Shown: positions 48,635-58,533 of the stretch, piece by piece
How positions within the stretch are numbered: position 1 is the stretch's first letter
Layout of the letters: the number at the start of each line of letters is the position of its first letter
DNA from: Streptomyces brevispora
GTDB taxonomy: Bacteria; Actinomycetota; Actinomycetes; Streptomycetales; Streptomycetaceae
Length of the DNA stretch: 64,000 bases
Reading direction: 5' to 3'
Assembly (NCBI RefSeq): GCF_007829885.1
Contig: NZ_VIWW01000002.1
Span: forward strand, 1 to 64,000
Program-made: the position numbers and the translations under genes
Notes under the pieces: model-generated
Told to the model about the DNA's origin: nothing
The model's database searches: none
Seen by the model: only the letters and a program-made list of their open reading frames with translations

Positions 48635-50391
48635 CGCACGGCCTCCCGGGACGGCGGGACGGTTCCTTCGGCCGAGCCGCCGGGGGCGTCGTCGTCCACA
48701 CCGCGGGACACCAGCCGGCGGTACCCGGGCTGCCCGTCCAGGAGCTCACGATGGCTGCCGACGGCCACGACGGAGCCGTCGACCAGGTAGTACACGGTGT
48801 CCGCCCGGTCCAGCAGGAGCGGCGACGTGCTGGTGACGACCGTCGTGCGGCCGGTGCGTGCGGCGTGCAGCCGGGCCGCGACGGCCGCTTCGGTGTGTGC
48901 GTCGACCGCCGAGGTGGGCTCGACCGCCAGGAGTATCTCGGGATCGGCCAGCAGGGCCCGGACCAGCCGGACGCGCTGCCGCTGTCCGCCGGAGAGGTTG
49001 CGGCCCTGCGCGTCGACCGGCGAGTCGAGTCCGTCCGGCAGACCGCGGACGATGTCCTGCGCCATGGCCGCGTGGACGCCGCGGCCGATGGTCTCCTCGT
49101 CCCGGTCCCGCGCGCCGCAGATCACCTCGCGCAGCGGTCCGGCGAACAGATCGGCCTCGTTGTCCGCGACCAGGATCCGCCGGCGAACCCGCGTCAGGTC
49201 GATCTCGTCGAGGCGTATCCCGCCCCAGGTCGCGGCGGACTCCACGAACCGGCCGAGACGGTCGACCACCGCGGCGGAGTCCGACGGCCGGGCGCTGACG
49301 AGTGCGGTCAGCCCGCCGGGCACCACCTCGACGCCGGATTCCGGATCACGGAGCGTGGACGGCGCCCCGGGTCCCTGCGAAGTCGCCTCCCCGCCCGCGG
49401 AATCGGGCTCCATGGCCAGGAACCGGATGACCCTGCGGGCGGCGACCAGCCCGCGGCTGAGGTCGTAGCCGCCCTCGATGAAGAACGAGACCGGCACCAC
49501 CAGCACCGCCGTGTATCCGTAGACCGCGACCAACTCGCCCACGGTGATGGTCCCTTGGGCGGCCATCCGGGCCGCCAGCCAGGTCACGACACCGAGGAAC
49601 AGGGTGGGGAGGCCGACACCGAGGGCCTGGATCCAGCTGGTCACCCCGCCGACGCGGTACCCCTGAGCCTGCAACTCCCGCGAACCGCGCCGGTAGCGCT
49701 CGGCGTACGCCTCCTTGCCGCCGATGCCGTTGAGGACGCGCAGGCCCCCGACGATGTCCTCGAAACGGGCGGCGAGCCCGCCCTGCTGCTCCCGGTACGC
49801 CGACTCGACGCCCTGCAACCGCCACAGCAGTGGGCCGACCAGCACCGCGAGCAGCGGTACCCCGAGCAGCACCACCACGGCGAGCAGCGGCGAAACGGTC
49901 AGCAGCAGCGCGGCCACGACGACATAGGCGAGGACCGCGCCGACCCCGGGGCCGGTGATGGTCAGCGTGCCGGAGATCACGGCGACATCGCGGAACCCGA
50001 TCGTGACGATCTCCCCGGCCGTGACCCGGCGCGGCAGCGCCCCGCCGAGCACGGTCGCCTGCCTGACCACGACCGCCACGGACCGGAAGGCGGCGTCCAT
50101 CCGCACCCTGGTCATCGTGCGGTGCCGCATGATCGCCAGCCACGCGTTCAGCACCCCCACGCCCAGCAACGCCGCTACCCAGCCCGCCAGTGCGGACCAC
50201 TGCCCCGGCTCCAGCCCGTCGTCGATGGCGCGCGACAGCAGGTAGGGAGGCAGCGTCAGGCAGACCATCCAGAAACTGCCGAGCAGCGCACCGGCGGCGA
50301 TCCGTCGGCGCTGACTGGTGATCAGCCACCACAGGTACCGCAGCGCGCTGCGACAGTCAGGGGTACCCGGATCCACATAGGAATCTGTCAT
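48631..50391 (-). CDS. ABC exporter half lacking Walker A (pair 2, first subunit)
   Basis: A 586-residue half-transporter. The membrane domain occupies about 20-310. In the ATPase domain no Walker A P-loop can be found; the position reads GGLTALVSARPSDSAAVVDR. Walker B reads ILLAVEP, so the Asp is Val although the Glu remains, and the H-loop His is absent (TVVTSTSPLL). The signature LSGGQRQR (466-473) is perfect. It can therefore supply a signature to its partner's Walker A but not bind ATP properly itself. Upstream subunit of the ATGA-coupled pair. Confidence 0.93.
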   Translation of the reverse strand: MTDSYVDPGTPDCRSALRYLWWLITSQRRRIAAGALLGSFWMVCLTLPPYLLSRAIDDGLEPGQWSALAGWVAALLGVGVLNAWLAIMRHRTMTRVRMDAAFRSVAVVVRQATVLGGALPRRVTAGEIVTIGFRDVAVISGTLTITGPGVGAVLAYVVVAALLLTVSPLLAVVVLLGVPLLAVLVGPLLWRLQGVESAYREQQGGLAARFEDIVGGLRVLNGIGGKEAYAERYRRGSRELQAQGYRVGGVTSWIQALGVGLPTLFLGVVTWLAARMAAQGTITVGELVAVYGYTAVLVVPVSFFIEGGYDLSRGLVAARRVIRFLAMEPDSAGGEATSQGPGAPSTLRDPESGVEVVPGGLTALVSARPSDSAAVVDRLGRFVESAATWGGIRLDEIDLTRVRRRILVADNEADLFAGPLREVICGARDRDEETIGRGVHAAMAQDIVRGLPDGLDSPVDAQGRNLSGGQRQRVRLVRALLADPEILLAVEPTSAVDAHTEAAVAARLHAARTGRTTVVTSTSPLLLDRADTVYYLVDGSVVAVGSHRELLDGQPGYRRLVSRGVDDDAPGGSAEGTVPPSREAVR

Positions 50392-50446
50392 GTACCGACC
50401 CTAATGATCCCGGAGCGCCGGTCCACCGGGGGACGCCCCACCCCCG

Positions 50447-52228
50447 TCAGCCGTGCCAGGACCGCCACAGCGCCGCGTACGCGCCGTCCGCCGCCACCAG
50501 CTCGTCATGGCTGCCCAGCTCGCTGATCCGGCCCTGCTCGACGACCGCGATCACATCCGCGTCGTGCGCCGTGTGCAGCCGGTGCGCGATGGCCACGACC
50601 GTACGGCCGTCCAGCACCCGGGCCAGCGAGCGCTCCAGATGGCGAGCCGCGCGCGGGTCGAGCAGTGACGTCGCCTCGTCCAGCACCAGCGTGTGCGGAT
50701 CGGCCAGCACCAACCGGGCCAGCGCGATCTGCTGGGCCTGCGCGGGAGTGAGCGCCAGACCCCCGGAGCCGACCTCGCAGTCCAGCCCCTCGTCCAGGGC
50801 CCTGGCCCAGCCGTCCGCGTCGACCGCGGCCAGTGACGCCCACAGCTCCGCGTCCCCGGCGTCGGCACGCGCCAGCAACAGGTTGTCCCGCAGCGAACCC
50901 ACGAACACATGGTGCTCCTGGTTGACCAGCGCCACATGCGTACGCACGCGCTCAGCGGTCATCCGCGACAACTGCGCGCCGCCCAGCGAGACCTCGCCGG
51001 TGCGCGGGGCGTAGATCCCGGCCAGCAGCCGGCCCAGCGTGGACTTGCCCGCACCGGACGGGCCGACCAGCGCCAGCCGGGTACCCGGAGCGACGTCCAG
51101 CGACACCTTGTGCAGCACGTCGAGACCGGCCCGGTAGCCGAAGTGCACCTCGTCGGCGCGGACATCCCGGCCGTCCGGGGTCACCGCCGCGTCGCCCGCG
51201 TCCGGCTCGATCTCGCGGACACCCACGAGGCGTGCCAGCGACACCTGCGCGACCTGCAACTCGTCGTACCAGCGCAGGATCAGGCCGATCGGGTCGACCA
51301 TCATCTGGGCGAGCAGCGCACCCGTCGTCAACTGCCCGACGGTGAGCCAGCCCTCGATCACGAACCAGCCCCCGAGCATCAGGACCGCACCGAGGATCGT
51401 CACGTACGTGGCGTTGATGACGGGAAAGAGCACCGATCGCAGGAAGAGCGTGTACCGCTCCCAGGCCGTCCACTCCTTGATCCGCCGGTCCGACAGCGCG
51501 ACCCGGCGCGCACCCAGCCGGTGCGCCTCCACGGTCCGTCCGGCATCCACCGTCTCCGCGAGCATGGCCGCGACCGCCGCGTAACCGGCGGCCTCCGAGC
51601 GGTACGCGGACGGCGCCCGGCGGAAGTACCAGCGGCAGCCGACGATCAGCACCGGCAGCGCGATGAGCACCGAGAGCGCCAGCGGGGGAGCGGTGACGGT
51701 GAGAGCGGCGAGCAGCAGCCCCGCCCACACCACACCGATGGCCAGTTGCGGCACCGCCTCGCGCATGGCGTTGGCGAGCCGGTCGATGTCCGTGGTGATC
51801 CGGGAGAGCAGATCGCCCGTCCCGGCCCGCTCCAGTACGCCCGGCGGCAGTCGCACCGACCGCACGAGGAAGTCTTCGCGCAGATCGGCCAGCATCTCCT
51901 CACCGAGCATCGCGCTGCGCAGCCGCATCATCCGGGTGACCACGGTCTGCACGATCAGCGCGACGGCGAACACCGCCGCGGTGCGCTCCAGATGAAGGTC
52001 GGTGACCCCGTTGGACAGGTCCTCGACGAGCCTGCCCAGCAGGTACGGTCCGGCGATGGAGGCGACCACCGCGACCGTGTTGAGCAGAGTGACCACGGTG
52101 AACGGCCGCCGGTGTCGGCGTATCAGCTCACTCGCATACGTCCTGACGGTCGTGGGGGTGCCGACCGGCAGGGTCGTGGCCGACTCAGGGGCGGCCGGGT
52201 CGTAAGCCGGTGGTGCGACGCCGATCAT
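50447..52228 (-). CDS. ABC exporter half with degenerate signature motif (pair 1, second subunit)
   Basis: A 593-residue half-transporter, homologous to the 590-residue protein of the other pair along its whole length (both end in YAALW-x-SWHG). The membrane domain is about 45-330. The ATPase domain has intact Walker A (GPSGAGKSTLGRLLAG), Q-loop (LVNQEHHVFVG), Walker B Asp-Glu (LVLDEATSLLD) and H-loop (VAIAHRL). The signature is replaced by LTPAQAQQ (493-500). Its ATG lies within the partner's stop codon (52225-52228), giving translational coupling. Confidence 0.93.
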   Translation of the reverse strand: MIGVAPPAYDPAAPESATTLPVGTPTTVRTYASELIRRHRRPFTVVTLLNTVAVVASIAGPYLLGRLVEDLSNGVTDLHLERTAAVFAVALIVQTVVTRMMRLRSAMLGEEMLADLREDFLVRSVRLPPGVLERAGTGDLLSRITTDIDRLANAMREAVPQLAIGVVWAGLLLAALTVTAPPLALSVLIALPVLIVGCRWYFRRAPSAYRSEAAGYAAVAAMLAETVDAGRTVEAHRLGARRVALSDRRIKEWTAWERYTLFLRSVLFPVINATYVTILGAVLMLGGWFVIEGWLTVGQLTTGALLAQMMVDPIGLILRWYDELQVAQVSLARLVGVREIEPDAGDAAVTPDGRDVRADEVHFGYRAGLDVLHKVSLDVAPGTRLALVGPSGAGKSTLGRLLAGIYAPRTGEVSLGGAQLSRMTAERVRTHVALVNQEHHVFVGSLRDNLLLARADAGDAELWASLAAVDADGWARALDEGLDCEVGSGGLALTPAQAQQIALARLVLADPHTLVLDEATSLLDPRAARHLERSLARVLDGRTVVAIAHRLHTAHDADVIAVVEQGRISELGSHDELVAADGAYAALWRSWHG

Positions 52229-54081
52229 GCCCTCTCCTCGATTTCCTCGATGGTGTCGATCGCGTGGATCGCTTCGTCCTTGCCCGGCGGGGCAGGTGCC
52301 GGGATCTCGTCGTCGGTCTCGCGGGTGACGACGGCCCGGTAGCGCGGTTCGCCGCGCAGCAGTTCACGATGGGTGCCGACGGCCACCACCGTGCCCCGGT
52401 GGACCAGCGCCACCCGGTCCGCCAGATCGAGCAGCAGCGGTGACGAGGCGAAGGCCACCGTCGTACGGTTCTTGCGCAGCGCCTTGATGCCCGCGGCGAC
52501 CCGCGCCTCCGTGTGCGAGTCGACGGCGGAGGTCGGCTCGTCGAGCACCAGCGCCTCCGGGTCGGTCACCAACGACCGGGCCAGGGCGAGCCGCTGGCGC
52601 TGGCCGCCGGAGAGCGACCGACCGCGTTCGGTGATCCGGGTGTCCATCGGATCGCCGCCGGAGTCGACGGATGCCTGCGCCAACGCGTTCAGGACGTCGT
52701 CGCACTGCGCGGCCGACAGCGCGTCCTCGGCGGTCACCCGGCCCGACGACGGCACGTCCAGCAGTTCGCGCAGGGTGCCGGAGAGCAGTACCGGGTCCTT
52801 GTCCTGGACCAGAACGGCGGTCCGCGCCGCATCCAGTTCCAGTTCGTCCAGGGGTACGCCCCCGAGCAGCACGGACGGCACCTCGTGGTCCGTCGCACCC
52901 TCCTCGACGGCACCTTCCTGTGACACCGCCGGCTGGGCGTGGCCGCCGAGCCGGTCCGCGAGCCGGCCCGCCTCGTCGGGATCGCCGCAGACCACCGCGG
53001 TGAACAGGCCCTCGGGCGCCATCAGCCCAGTGGCTGGGTCGTACAGATCCCCGGTCGGAGCGGCATCCACCGTCGACGGCCGGGCTACACGGCTCAGCGA
53101 GAGCACCCGGACCGCGCGCTGTGCGGACGGCCGGGAGAAGGAGTACGCCATGGCGATCTCTTCGACGTGCCGCAGTGGGAACAGCAGCAGCGTCGCTGCG
53201 CTGTACACGGTCACCAGCTGGCCGACGTCGATCTTCCCGTCGCGGGCCAGCGCGGCCCCGTAGGTGACCAGGGAGATCAGCAGCACACCCGGAAGCAGGA
53301 CCTGGATCGCCGAGATCAGCGACCACATCTGCGCGCTGCGTACCGCGGCCTTGCGGACCTCCTGCGAGGCACGCCGGTAGCGTCCCAGGAAGAGTTCCTC
53401 GCCGCCGATGCCGCGTAGCACGCGTAGCCCGGCCACGGTGTCCGAGGCCAGTTCGGTGGCCTTGCCGGCCTTCTCGCGCTGGAAGTCGGCGCGGCGGGTG
53501 GCACGGGGGAGGAACGGCAGGACGCCCAGGGCGAGCACGGGCATGGCGAGCGCCACGAGCACACCAAGCGAGGGCAGATAGACGACGAGCCCGACACAGA
53601 TGATGACGAGGGCGACAGCGGCGGCGGCGAAGCGGGAGAGTGCCTCGACGAACCAGCCGATCTTCTCCACGTCACCGGTGGACACCGCGACGACCTCGCC
53701 CGCGGCGACCTGGCGGGTCAGTGCCGAGCCGAGTTCCGCGGTCTTGCGGGCCAGCAGTTGCTGGACCCGGGCGGCGGCCGTGATCCAGTTGGTGATGGCG
53801 GTCCGGTGGAGCATGGTGTCGCCCACCGCGATCAGCACACCGAGGACCGCGATCAGCCCGCCGGACAGTGCGAGCCGGTTGCCGGACCGGTCGACGACCG
53901 CCTGGACGGCGAACCCGATGACGAGCGGCAGTCCGGCGATGGAGCACTGGTGCAGCAGGCCCCACGACAGGGACTTGAGCTGTCCGCGGATCTGGTTGCG
54001 GCCGAGCCAGATCAGAAAGCGAGGGCCGGACCGGACATCGGGATCGCCGGGATCCGTATACGGAAGGTCGCGAATTTGCAT
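52225..54081 (-). CDS. ABC exporter half lacking Walker A (pair 1, first subunit)
   Basis: A 618-residue half-transporter and the first gene of the four-gene exporter block. The membrane domain is about 30-330. At the Walker A position the protein reads GLFTAVVCGDPDEAGRLADR, with no GxxGxGK(S/T). The H-loop His is replaced (TVAFASSPLL). The signature LSGGQRQR (490-497) and Walker B (LVLDEPTSAVD) are intact. A Glu/Ala-rich tail of 25 residues follows. It is homologous to the 586-residue subunit of pair 2, so the block arose by duplication of a two-gene unit. Gap to the second pair is 55 bases. Confidence 0.93.
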   Translation of the reverse strand: MQIRDLPYTDPGDPDVRSGPRFLIWLGRNQIRGQLKSLSWGLLHQCSIAGLPLVIGFAVQAVVDRSGNRLALSGGLIAVLGVLIAVGDTMLHRTAITNWITAAARVQQLLARKTAELGSALTRQVAAGEVVAVSTGDVEKIGWFVEALSRFAAAAVALVIICVGLVVYLPSLGVLVALAMPVLALGVLPFLPRATRRADFQREKAGKATELASDTVAGLRVLRGIGGEELFLGRYRRASQEVRKAAVRSAQMWSLISAIQVLLPGVLLISLVTYGAALARDGKIDVGQLVTVYSAATLLLFPLRHVEEIAMAYSFSRPSAQRAVRVLSLSRVARPSTVDAAPTGDLYDPATGLMAPEGLFTAVVCGDPDEAGRLADRLGGHAQPAVSQEGAVEEGATDHEVPSVLLGGVPLDELELDAARTAVLVQDKDPVLLSGTLRELLDVPSSGRVTAEDALSAAQCDDVLNALAQASVDSGGDPMDTRITERGRSLSGGQRQRLALARSLVTDPEALVLDEPTSAVDSHTEARVAAGIKALRKNRTTVAFASSPLLLDLADRVALVHRGTVVAVGTHRELLRGEPRYRAVVTRETDDEIPAPAPPGKDEAIHAIDTIEEIEERA

Positions 54082-54351
54082 GACGTCCCAAAGATCGGAA
54101 GGAGCTGAGGTCCGCGAGGACCTCCAGAATCACGTGGGGGGGAAAGCGTGCGGGGGGACCAAACCGTCCAATCCTCGCGTCCCGTCGGGGGCGCGGCAAA
54201 CCCTTTTACGGGCAGGCAGAGCGGCCTGGGCGCGAACCCGGGCGGAGTGAGCGCCAGTTACGGGTGGGTGCGGTGTAAAGATTCGGCACGCATTCGCTGC
54301 GGCCCGCAGCGGTGGGCGGGGCCGGACACGACGGAGTGCGAACATGGGCGG

Positions 54352-55092
54352 ATGCATATAGCGGGTGCGGTACGAGTGGTGGTCTCGGCGGCCGCCTGCG
54401 GGGTCCTGCTCACGATGCTGACGTCGTGCGGCGACGGACAGGGCGCGGAGAAGAGCGACGCGCGGTCGGCCGGCGGCGAGCAGTCGAAGGACAAGCCGCG
54501 GACCGTCGACCTCAAGCGCATTCCGGATGTCGGCGACCGGATGCGGTCGCAGATCCCGGACAACTCCCGTCAGGTCGTCACCGTCTACGGCGCGGGCAAG
54601 AACTCCGCGGACTCCACAGTCGTGCTCTACACCAGGACCGGCTCCACCTGGGACAAGGCCGCCGGCTGGAAGGCCCACAACGGCAAGAAGGGCTGGGCCG
54701 CCGACCACCACGAGGACGACAAGCGCAGCCCGGTCGGTGTCTTCACCCTCACCGACGCGGGCGGTGTGCTGCCCGATCCGGGCGCCCGGCTCCCGTACAC
54801 CGAGTCGGCGTCCATCCAGGCCCCGCGCTACTGGGCCAAGTCCCACTGGCACGACTTCGACTACGTCATCGCCATCGACTACAACCGCGTCAAGGGAACG
54901 CCTCCCAACGACCCGACGCGACCGGAGGGCCAGACCAAGGGCGGCAGCATCTGGCTGCACATGGACCACGGCAGCGGCACATCGGCCTGTGTGAGCCTGC
55001 CGAAGACGGCCATGGAGAAGCTGTTGCGCACCCTCGACCCGAAGCAGCACCCGGTCGTGGTCATGGGTGACCGCGCCAGCCTTCAGGCCTGA
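54352..55092 (+). CDS. L,D-transpeptidase-like (YkuD-fold) lipoprotein
   Basis: A 246-residue lipoprotein with a lipobox, LTSC (Cys about 26), after a hydrophobic leader. A Gly/Lys-rich spacer precedes a YkuD-type catalytic domain (about 75-240), whose active-site segment is HMDHGSGTSACVSLP with catalytic Cys213 and His203. Family enzymes make 3-3 cross-links or attach proteins to peptidoglycan. Membrane anchoring fits action at the cell wall. The ATG at 54352 begins the lipoprotein leader. It is convergent with the dehydrogenase gene, and their last bases overlap by ten. Confidence 0.88.
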   Translation: MHIAGAVRVVVSAAACGVLLTMLTSCGDGQGAEKSDARSAGGEQSKDKPRTVDLKRIPDVGDRMRSQIPDNSRQVVTVYGAGKNSADSTVVLYTRTGSTWDKAAGWKAHNGKKGWAADHHEDDKRSPVGVFTLTDAGGVLPDPGARLPYTESASIQAPRYWAKSHWHDFDYVIAIDYNRVKGTPPNDPTRPEGQTKGGSIWLHMDHGSGTSACVSLPKTAMEKLLRTLDPKQHPVVVMGDRASLQA

Positions 55093-58022
55093 CCGGGATC
55101 GGGCCGGGTGGCCCGCTCCAGCTCCATCAGCACCGAGTAGTACGAACGGCCCGTCGCCCGGTCCATGCCGATCTCGCACATCCGGTTGGCCGAGAGATAC
55201 GTGTCGTACTCCCTGGTGTTCACCTCGGCGGCCTCCTTCGCGGTGGCCGAGGCCGTCAGTTCCTCGTGCAGCATGCCGCGGTCTCCCGCGAATCCGCAGC
55301 ACGCGGCGTCGTCCGGGACGACGACCTCCTGCGCACAGGCCTCCGCGACGGCACGCAACTGGTCCACATCGTTCAGATGCTCCATCGAGCAGGTCGGATG
55401 CAGGACCGCGGAACCGGTTCGGCGCAGCACCGTCAGCTCCGGCAGGAGCTCGCCGGCGGCCCACACCAGGGAGTCGACGACGGTCAGCTCGCGATGCAAC
55501 TCCCGGTTGCTCGCGGTCAGATACGGCACCACCTCATGGGCGATGCCCAGCGTGCACGAGGATGCGTCGACGACCAGCGGCAGCTTTCCGCCCGCTGTCC
55601 AGCCCCAGGCCGCTTCCACGATCCGGTTGGCCATCACGGCGTTCGCGGTCTCGTACCCCTTGGAGTGCCAGATCGTCGCGCAGCAGGTCCCAGCGACGTC
55701 CTGCGGGATCCAGACGGGCTTCCCGGCCCGCGCGGACACGGCGACCACGGCCTGCGGCAGGGACGGGACACGCTGCCCCTCGGGGCCGCCGAAGATGCGG
55801 TTGACGCAGGCCGGGTAGTAGACCGCGCTCGCTCCGGCCCTGGACGTAGGGGGCAGTGCGCGGGCGGCGGCGCCGGGGATCTCCGGCAGCCACGCGGGAA
55901 TCAGGTCGGGGCGCACCGCCCGGCGGGCGAGACCGGTGACGCCTTCGAGGAGCCGGTCGTCGATCCGGGCGGCCGCGGCGACCGCGAGCCGGGCCGCCGC
56001 CTCCACGGTGCGGAAGTGCTTCGCCGTGAGCGCGGCGATCCGTTCCTCGCGCGGGGAGTGCCGCTGATGGCGGAAGTCCTTCATCATGGCGCCCGTGTCG
56101 ATGCCGACCGGACAGGCGAGTTTGCAGGTGGAGTCGCCGGCGCAGGTGTCCACCGCGTCGTACCCGTACGCGTCGAGCAGCCCGGTCTCCACCGGCGAAC
56201 CGCCCGGCTGCCGCATCATCTCCCGGCGCAGCACGATGCGTTGGCGCGGTGACGTGGTCAGGTCGTGACTGGGGCACGTCGGTTCGCAGAATCCGCACTC
56301 GATGCACGGGTCGGCCACCGCCTCGACCTGAGGGATGGTCTTCAGGCCGCGCAGATGGGCCTTCGGATCGCGGTCCAGGACGATCCGGGGCGCCAGCACC
56401 CCGTCGGGGTCGATGAGCTGCTTGGTCCGCCACATCAGTTCGGTCGCGCGCGGGCCCCATTCCAGCTCCAGGAACGGGGCGATATTGCGGCCGGTGGCGT
56501 GTTCCGCCTTGAGGGATCCGTCGAACCGTTCCACGGTCAGCCGGCAGAAGTCCGCCATGAAGGCGGCGTACCGGTCGACGTCGGAGGGCTTCGCCGCGTC
56601 GAAGGCGAGCAGGAAGTGCAGGTTGCCGTGGGCCGCGTGGCCTGCGACGGCGGCGTCGAATCCGTGCTCGGCCTGGAGCGCCAGCAGCGCCTCGCAGGCG
56701 TCGGCCAGCCGCGACGGAGGGACGGCGAAATCCTCCGTGATCAGCGTCGTGCCGGACGGCCGGGAGCCGCCGACCGCGGTGACGAAGGCCTTGCGGGCCT
56801 TCCAGTAGCCGGAGATGGTCCCGGCGTCCCGGGTGAACTCATTGGTCGCCGAGGTGACGGGCCGGACCAGCTCCAACCGGCGTACGACACCGGCCGCCGC
56901 CCGCTCGTACGCCTCCTGGCCCGCCTCGTCCGGGGCCCTGAACTCCACCAGCAGTGCCGCGGTCTCCTTCGGCAGCCCGGCCCAGTCGGCGGGTACCCCC
57001 TGAACGCTGACGGAGGCCCGCAGGGTGTTCCCGTCCATCAGCTCGACGGCGATGGCGCCCGCTTCGTTGAACAGCGGGACGGCGGCCGCGGCCGCCGTCA
57101 GGGACGGGAAGAAGAGCAGTGCGGTGGAGACGCGGCGATCCAGCGGCAGCGTGTCGAAGACGACCTCGGAGATGAAGCCGAAGGTCCCCTCCGATCCGAC
57201 CATGAGCCCGCGCAGGATCTCCACCGGTGTCGTGCCGTCCAGGAAGGCGTCGAGCCGGTACCCGTTGGTGTTCTTGATCTCGTACTTGGCCCGGATCCGG
57301 GCGGTGAGCCCGGCATCGGCCTCGATCTCCGCCTTCAGCGCGAGGAGTCCCGCGCAGAGCCGTGGCTCCGCGTGCGCCAGGTCCTCGTCCGCGGAGGGAT
57401 CGCCGGTGTCCACCACCGTGCCGCCGGCCAGCACGAAGGTGAGCGACGAGACGGTCCGGTACGCATTGCGGCTGGTGCCCGCGGTCATTCCGGAGGCGTT
57501 GTTCGCGACGACCCCGCCGATCGTGCAGGCGATCGCGCTGGCCGGATCGGGGCCGAGCAGCCGGCCGTGCCGGGCGAGGGCGGCGTTGGCCCGCATGATC
57601 GTCGTCCCTGGTCGGATGCGGGCCCGCGCCCCGCCGTCCAGGACCTCGATGCCGGCCCAGTGGTGCCGTACGTCGACGAGGATGTCCTCGCCCTGCGCCT
57701 GGCCGTTCAGACTGGTGCCCGCGGCCCGGAAGACTACGTTGCGGCCCTTGCCGTGCGCGTACGACAGGATCGCCGAGACGTCATCGATGTCCTCGGGCAC
57801 GACGACGACCTGGGGTACGAACCGGTAGGGGCTGGCATCGGAGGCGTACCGCACCAGGTCGGAGATCTTCGACAGCACCTTCTGCGGCCCCAGCAGGGCG
57901 GTCAGCTCGCCCCGCAGCGGCTCGGGTGTGCCCGGCGCCCGGTCGTCGGGCACCCGGTCATGGGCGGGGCTGCGCATCGCACCGGGGCGCAGGGCCTCCG
58001 GCTTCGGCTCCAGCAGCGGCAT
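55083..58022 (-). CDS. FAD/Fe-S D-lactate-type dehydrogenase (fused GlcD-GlpC form)
   Basis: A 979-residue membrane-associated dehydrogenase. The N-terminal FAD-binding domain (about 30-250, with FRAAGTSLNGQAQGEDI and GGVVANNASGMTAGT) and FAD-oxidase C-terminal domain (about 250-520) are followed by a ferredoxin-like region with two cluster motifs (CIECGFCEPTCPSHD and CAGDSTCKLACP, about 560-650). Two cysteine-rich CCG segments close it (HPTCSMEHL, DDAACCGFAG). This architecture oxidises D-lactate or another D-2-hydroxyacid and passes electrons to the quinone pool. The ATG at 58022 fits the family; the gene is 43 bases after the MarR stop, so co-transcription is possible. Confidence 0.93.
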   Translation of the reverse strand: MPLLEPKPEALRPGAMRSPAHDRVPDDRAPGTPEPLRGELTALLGPQKVLSKISDLVRYASDASPYRFVPQVVVVPEDIDDVSAILSYAHGKGRNVVFRAAGTSLNGQAQGEDILVDVRHHWAGIEVLDGGARARIRPGTTIMRANAALARHGRLLGPDPASAIACTIGGVVANNASGMTAGTSRNAYRTVSSLTFVLAGGTVVDTGDPSADEDLAHAEPRLCAGLLALKAEIEADAGLTARIRAKYEIKNTNGYRLDAFLDGTTPVEILRGLMVGSEGTFGFISEVVFDTLPLDRRVSTALLFFPSLTAAAAAVPLFNEAGAIAVELMDGNTLRASVSVQGVPADWAGLPKETAALLVEFRAPDEAGQEAYERAAAGVVRRLELVRPVTSATNEFTRDAGTISGYWKARKAFVTAVGGSRPSGTTLITEDFAVPPSRLADACEALLALQAEHGFDAAVAGHAAHGNLHFLLAFDAAKPSDVDRYAAFMADFCRLTVERFDGSLKAEHATGRNIAPFLELEWGPRATELMWRTKQLIDPDGVLAPRIVLDRDPKAHLRGLKTIPQVEAVADPCIECGFCEPTCPSHDLTTSPRQRIVLRREMMRQPGGSPVETGLLDAYGYDAVDTCAGDSTCKLACPVGIDTGAMMKDFRHQRHSPREERIAALTAKHFRTVEAAARLAVAAAARIDDRLLEGVTGLARRAVRPDLIPAWLPEIPGAAARALPPTSRAGASAVYYPACVNRIFGGPEGQRVPSLPQAVVAVSARAGKPVWIPQDVAGTCCATIWHSKGYETANAVMANRIVEAAWGWTAGGKLPLVVDASSCTLGIAHEVVPYLTASNRELHRELTVVDSLVWAAGELLPELTVLRRTGSAVLHPTCSMEHLNDVDQLRAVAEACAQEVVVPDDAACCGFAGDRGMLHEELTASATAKEAAEVNTREYDTYLSANRMCEIGMDRATGRSYYSVLMELERATRPDPGQA

Positions 58023-58065
58023 GTCGAGGTCCCCTCGGCGGCTCGGTGCGGTGCTTCGCACGCGG

Positions 58066-58509
58066 TCAGCAGCGGCGCTCCGGCATTCCGTTGACCAGAG
58101 CGGTCAGCAGTCCGCCGAGCACCTCGCGCTGATCGGCGGTCAATGGAGCCAGGATCTCCTCTGCGGCCGCCCGGCGCCCGTTGCGCAGCGACCGGAGCGT
58201 GGAGATGCCCTCGTCGGTGATCTCGATCCGGACCGCCCGGCGGCTGTCCGGATCGGGGGTGCGGCGCACCCGGCCGCTGGCCTCCAGGCCGTCCACCAGC
58301 GTGGTCACGGCGCGCGGGACCACATCGAGGCGGTGCGCGAGATCCGCCATCCGCGGCGGACCGTCGTAGTGGGCCACGGTGCGCAGCAGCCGGAACTGCG
58401 CGGGGGTGATGCCGACCGGCTCCAGCTGGCGGCTCTGAATGCGCTGGAGCCTGCGGGTCAGCCGCAGCAGCTGTTCGGCGAGCAGGCCGTCGGGGTCGGG
58501 GGAATCCAT
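58066..58509 (-). CDS. MarR-family transcriptional regulator
   Basis: A 147-residue winged-helix regulator with the recognition region MADLAHRLDVVPRAVTTLVD, the wing RRTPDPDSRRAVRIEITDEG and helical dimerisation ends. It is divergent from an ABC exporter, with an inverted repeat in the gap. That is a common drug-responsive arrangement in which ligand binding releases repression of the pump. The FAD/Fe-S dehydrogenase gene follows on the same strand 43 bases downstream. Confidence 0.93.
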   Translation of the reverse strand: MDSPDPDGLLAEQLLRLTRRLQRIQSRQLEPVGITPAQFRLLRTVAHYDGPPRMADLAHRLDVVPRAVTTLVDGLEASGRVRRTPDPDSRRAVRIEITDEGISTLRSLRNGRRAAAEEILAPLTADQREVLGGLLTALVNGMPERRC

Positions 58510-58533
58510 GGGGAAACAATATCAGGACTTGGT

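Noticed and set aside
56265..58094. A 609-residue open frame on the plus strand opposite the FAD/Fe-S dehydrogenase
   Set aside because: Antisense shadow of a gene with intact FAD and Fe-S motifs; low-complexity Arg/Gly/Asp product.
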